From positions 1 to 15,502 of the forward strand of contig JBDRLU010000060.1 of the NCBI GenBank assembly GCA_043812795.1: DNA of 15,502 nt. Direction: 5' to 3'. The stretch is from JBDRLU01 sp043812795 (GTDB taxonomy: Bacteria; Chloroflexota; Dehalococcoidia; Dehalococcoidales; UBA2162). The notes under the pieces are model-generated. The model ran no database searches. It was not told the origin of the DNA and worked only from the letters and a program-made list of their open reading frames with translations. This document shows positions 13,334-15,502 of the stretch, in pieces; position 1 is the stretch's first letter; each line of letters begins with the position of its first letter. A program made the position numbers and the translations under genes.

Positions 13334-14314
13334 ATGAGCTTTACCGTTACCCAGGAAAGTTTTGAGAGTCTGACCGCCTGTTGGAATGACACTCATCAAT
13401 ATTTGCCGTGGACACCTCTCTTCGTCTTACCCGCCTGGCTGAAAGTGTGGTGGCAGGAACTCGGGGCCGGGAGCGAGCTCCACTTGGGCGCCATTCGCGA
13501 AGACGGACACGTCGTTGGTATCGCTCCCCTACTGGTAAAAGAGGCACAAGCTGCTATCGTTGGCAGCCCGGATGTCTGCGACTACCTCGATTTTGTTATC
13601 GCCCCTGGTAAGGAAACCGATTTCTACAACATTCTTCTCGATGACCTGAAAAAGCAGGCTATTCATCACCTGGATTTGCGTCCGCTGCGGCCTGAGTCCA
13701 CGGTATGTGCTCACCTGGTTAACATCGCCCGGCAACGAGGTGATGAGGTTATACCGGGTGCAGAAGATGTCTCGGTAGAGCTGGATTTACCCGCGACCTG
13801 GGAAGAATACCTCCGCGGGCTCGATGGTAAGCAGCGTCATGAGATAGGACGTAAATTACGAAGGCTGGCCGGGGAAGGGAAAGTCGAATACCGTACCGTC
13901 AAAGACAAAGAGGCTATGCCTGAGGCACTGGAAGCCTTTTTTAAGATGTTTACCGAGAGCCGGCAGGATAAAGCCATGTTCCTGACCGATAAACGGGAGT
14001 CCTTTTTCCGTTCCATGACCGGGGCGATGGCTGAAATCAGCTTGTTAAGATTCGGCGTCCTTGACCTGGACAAGCAGCCGGTAGCGATGGTGTTGTACTT
14101 CGATTACAAAGATTCGGTCTATCTCTATAATAGCGGCTACAACCCTGACTATAGCTCTTTGAGCGTCGGGGTGTTGTGTAAAGTCCTCTGTATTCAGGAA
14201 TGTATCCAGCAGGGGAAGAAGAAGTTCGATTTCCTGAAAGGGGATGAGACTTACAAATACCATCTGGGTGGCAAGGCCGTCTCTTTATATAACTGCCAGA
14301 TAAACATTAAATAG
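13334..14314 (+). CDS. GNAT-fold protein, BioF2/CelD/FemAB-like (Acetyltransf_6)
   Basis: A 326-residue cytoplasmic protein with the tandem GNAT layout of BioF2/CelD-like and FemAB-like transferases. Family signs are the N-terminal TPLFVLPAWLKVWWQELG (28-45), KQRHEIGRKLRRL (in the second half; it corresponds to the K/RxxxRRxxRRL helix of the family), and the closing block FDFLKGDETYKYHLGG (298-313), which is close to the canonical FDFLxGDExYKxxWG. Such proteins acylate sugars or polysaccharide or peptidoglycan precursors (family knowledge); the acyl donor and acceptor here are unknown. AAGGA lies eight bases before ATG 13334. A family-4 glycosyltransferase starts 19 bases downstream, which supports a role in surface glycan synthesis. 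Upstream is a structured leader with a terminator, so expression may be controlled by readthrough. Confidence 0.85.
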   Translation: MSFTVTQESFESLTACWNDTHQYLPWTPLFVLPAWLKVWWQELGAGSELHLGAIREDGHVVGIAPLLVKEAQAAIVGSPDVCDYLDFVIAPGKETDFYNILLDDLKKQAIHHLDLRPLRPESTVCAHLVNIARQRGDEVIPGAEDVSVELDLPATWEEYLRGLDGKQRHEIGRKLRRLAGEGKVEYRTVKDKEAMPEALEAFFKMFTESRQDKAMFLTDKRESFFRSMTGAMAEISLLRFGVLDLDKQPVAMVLYFDYKDSVYLYNSGYNPDYSSLSVGVLCKVLCIQECIQQGKKKFDFLKGDETYKYHLGGKAVSLYNCQINIK

Positions 14315-14333
14315 TTGGAGTAATTAAAACTAG

Positions 14334-15502
14334 ATGTCAGACAGTCAACTAAGAATAGCGATGCTAAGTGCCCATAGCTGTCCGGTGGGCGCCCTGGGGG
14401 CCAAGGACACCGGCGGCATGAGCGTTTATATCCGCGAAGTGGCCCGTGAAATAGGTAAACAGGGGCATCTGGTCGATGTTTATACCCGCGTTCATGACCC
14501 CAGAGACCCCATCAGTGAAGACCTTAGCCAAAATACCCGGCTGATTCACCTCAAGGCCGGTGAATATAGGCAGATAGAGAAACTGGCGGTATATTCCCAT
14601 CTCCCCGATTTTGTTCGCCATCTGGAAAGTTATCGTGAAGAAAATCAACTTCACTACGATGTAATTTATAGCCACTACTGGCTTTCGGCGTTGGCCGGCA
14701 AGGCCTTGCAGGAACGATGGCAGGTCCCCCATGTGGCAATGTTCCATACGCTGGGTGCTCTCAAGAATAACCTTGGCATCGGCGAGAAGGAGCCGGCACT
14801 GCGTATCAAGACCGAGCGGGAAGCAATGAAGAAATGCCACCGTATTATCGTGGCTACGGCACAGGAAAAAGAAGCCCTCGTGCAGCAGTACCAGGCTTCA
14901 CACCGGAAAATCAGTGTTGTCCCCTGTGGCGTCAATATGGAACTTTTCCAGCCCCGTGACAAAGAAATGGCTAAAGAAGAGCTGGGGTTCTCCGGAGAAA
15001 AGATTGTCCTTTTCGTCGGCCGGATTGAACCGCTGAAAGGCATCGACCAGTTACTCAAAGCGATGGCCCATTTGCAGGATAGTCGCGGACTAAGGTTGGT
15101 GGTCATCGGCGGTGACGAAAGCAGTCAGCGGGAAATCATCAGGTTGAAAAGGCTATCGGAGATGCTCGGCATCGGGGATTCGGTCACATTCGTCGGCCTG
15201 ATAAAGCAAGATAAGCTACCCTACTTTTACAGCGCTGCCGATGTTTGCGTAGTGCCGTCTTATTACGAGAGCTTCGGGCTGGTGGCCCTGGAATCTCTCG
15301 CCTGTGGCACTCCCGTCGTGGCAACCAACGTCGGCGACCTGGCCCATATTATCAGTCAAGGGGAGACCGGATACGTCGTCAAGAGTAATGCGCCACGTTA
15401 TCTGGCTGACAAAATCGCCCGGGTGCTTCTCCATAATCCTGACATGCTACCACCAGAACTGATTCGGGCCTCGGTCAAGCGATTCGACTGGTCGAACGTT
15501 GC
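14334..15502 (+). CDS. Family-4 glycosyltransferase, MshA-like (partial, runs off the window)
   Basis: An open frame of 389 complete codons with no stop before the window ends; the full protein is probably slightly longer. It has the two Rossmann-like halves of GT-B enzymes. The N-terminal half has MLSAHSCPVGALGAKDTGGM (from residue 10), then SVYIREVA, the glycine-rich acceptor-side loop typical of MshA- and sucrose-phosphate-synthase-like GT4 enzymes, and HYDVIYSHYWLS. The C-terminal half has VVPCGVN, FVGRIEPLKG (Arg230 and Lys235, donor phosphate contacts) and the E-x7-E motif ESFGLVALE (Glu312 and Glu320), followed by GTPVVAT. It probably adds a sugar to an acceptor in the cytoplasm using a nucleotide-sugar donor. 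The start is fixed by a TAG immediately upstream of ATG 14334, although GGAG lies rather far (13 bases) away. It is probably co-transcribed with the GNAT gene. Confidence 0.9.
   Translation, partial: MSDSQLRIAMLSAHSCPVGALGAKDTGGMSVYIREVAREIGKQGHLVDVYTRVHDPRDPISEDLSQNTRLIHLKAGEYRQIEKLAVYSHLPDFVRHLESYREENQLHYDVIYSHYWLSALAGKALQERWQVPHVAMFHTLGALKNNLGIGEKEPALRIKTEREAMKKCHRIIVATAQEKEALVQQYQASHRKISVVPCGVNMELFQPRDKEMAKEELGFSGEKIVLFVGRIEPLKGIDQLLKAMAHLQDSRGLRLVVIGGDESSQREIIRLKRLSEMLGIGDSVTFVGLIKQDKLPYFYSAADVCVVPSYYESFGLVALESLACGTPVVATNVGDLAHIISQGETGYVVKSNAPRYLADKIARVLLHNPDMLPPELIRASVKRFDWSNV

Noticed and set aside
1..15502. CRISPR arrays, tRNA genes, insertion sequences or prophage
   Set aside because: No regularly spaced direct repeats, cloverleaf-like sequences, transposase motifs or phage genes were seen on either strand.

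Overview
This window looks like chromosomal DNA of an uncultured bacterium, most likely a Chloroflexota of the class Dehalococcoidia. That placement is an inference. It rests on the gene set: a tkt-rpiB-pgi cluster whose isomerase resembles the isomerase half of transaldolase/phosphoglucose isomerase fusions, a dockerin-bearing secreted metalloprotease, an OFA-like MFS carrier, a lone CaiB/BaiF CoA-transferase, a UspA protein, and intergenic TGTCAT-type palindromes. No rRNA, tRNA, CRISPR array, transposase or phage gene is visible.

Layout, left to right. Bases 1-31 are the probable tail of an upstream gene, followed by about 330 bases of palindromic intergenic repeats. A 12-TM MFS transporter (359-1600, +) comes next. 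It is followed by a two-gene secreted-protein unit: a small lipoprotein (1751-2317) and a large modular metalloprotease with a C-terminal dockerin (2335-4683). The two share a homologous N-terminal domain. A strong terminator and a 350-base intergenic region lead to a YeiH-type membrane protein (5038-6150, +). On the minus strand, read right to left, lie transketolase, ribose-5-phosphate isomerase B and a glucose-6-phosphate isomerase (10437 down to 6339). They are joined by two ATGA stop/start overlaps, and a broken remnant of a glucose-dehydrogenase-like gene follows immediately downstream. A 63-aa Cys-rich protein precedes this operon. Divergent from it is a class III CoA-transferase (10936-12108, +).

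Bases 12110-12541 are a gene graveyard: the C-terminal PDZ end of a serine protease on the minus strand abuts the C-terminal piece of a LigD-type polymerase domain on the plus strand. A universal stress protein (minus, 12577-13059) has its own promoter, and its terminator lies inside the LigD remnant. Divergent from it, a promoter starts a roughly 115-nt structured leader ending in a terminator. After the leader come a BioF2/FemAB-like GNAT protein and a family-4 glycosyltransferase that runs off the window, probably a surface-glycan unit.

Functionally, the minus-strand operon carries non-oxidative pentose-phosphate and upper-glycolytic interconversions. The secreted pair probably acts at or outside the cell surface. 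The last two genes probably decorate envelope glycans. The least explained parts are the paired lipoprotein/dockerin-protease domain, the structured leader at 13197-13311, and the small CxxCxC protein. I do not see clear evidence for a wholly new system.
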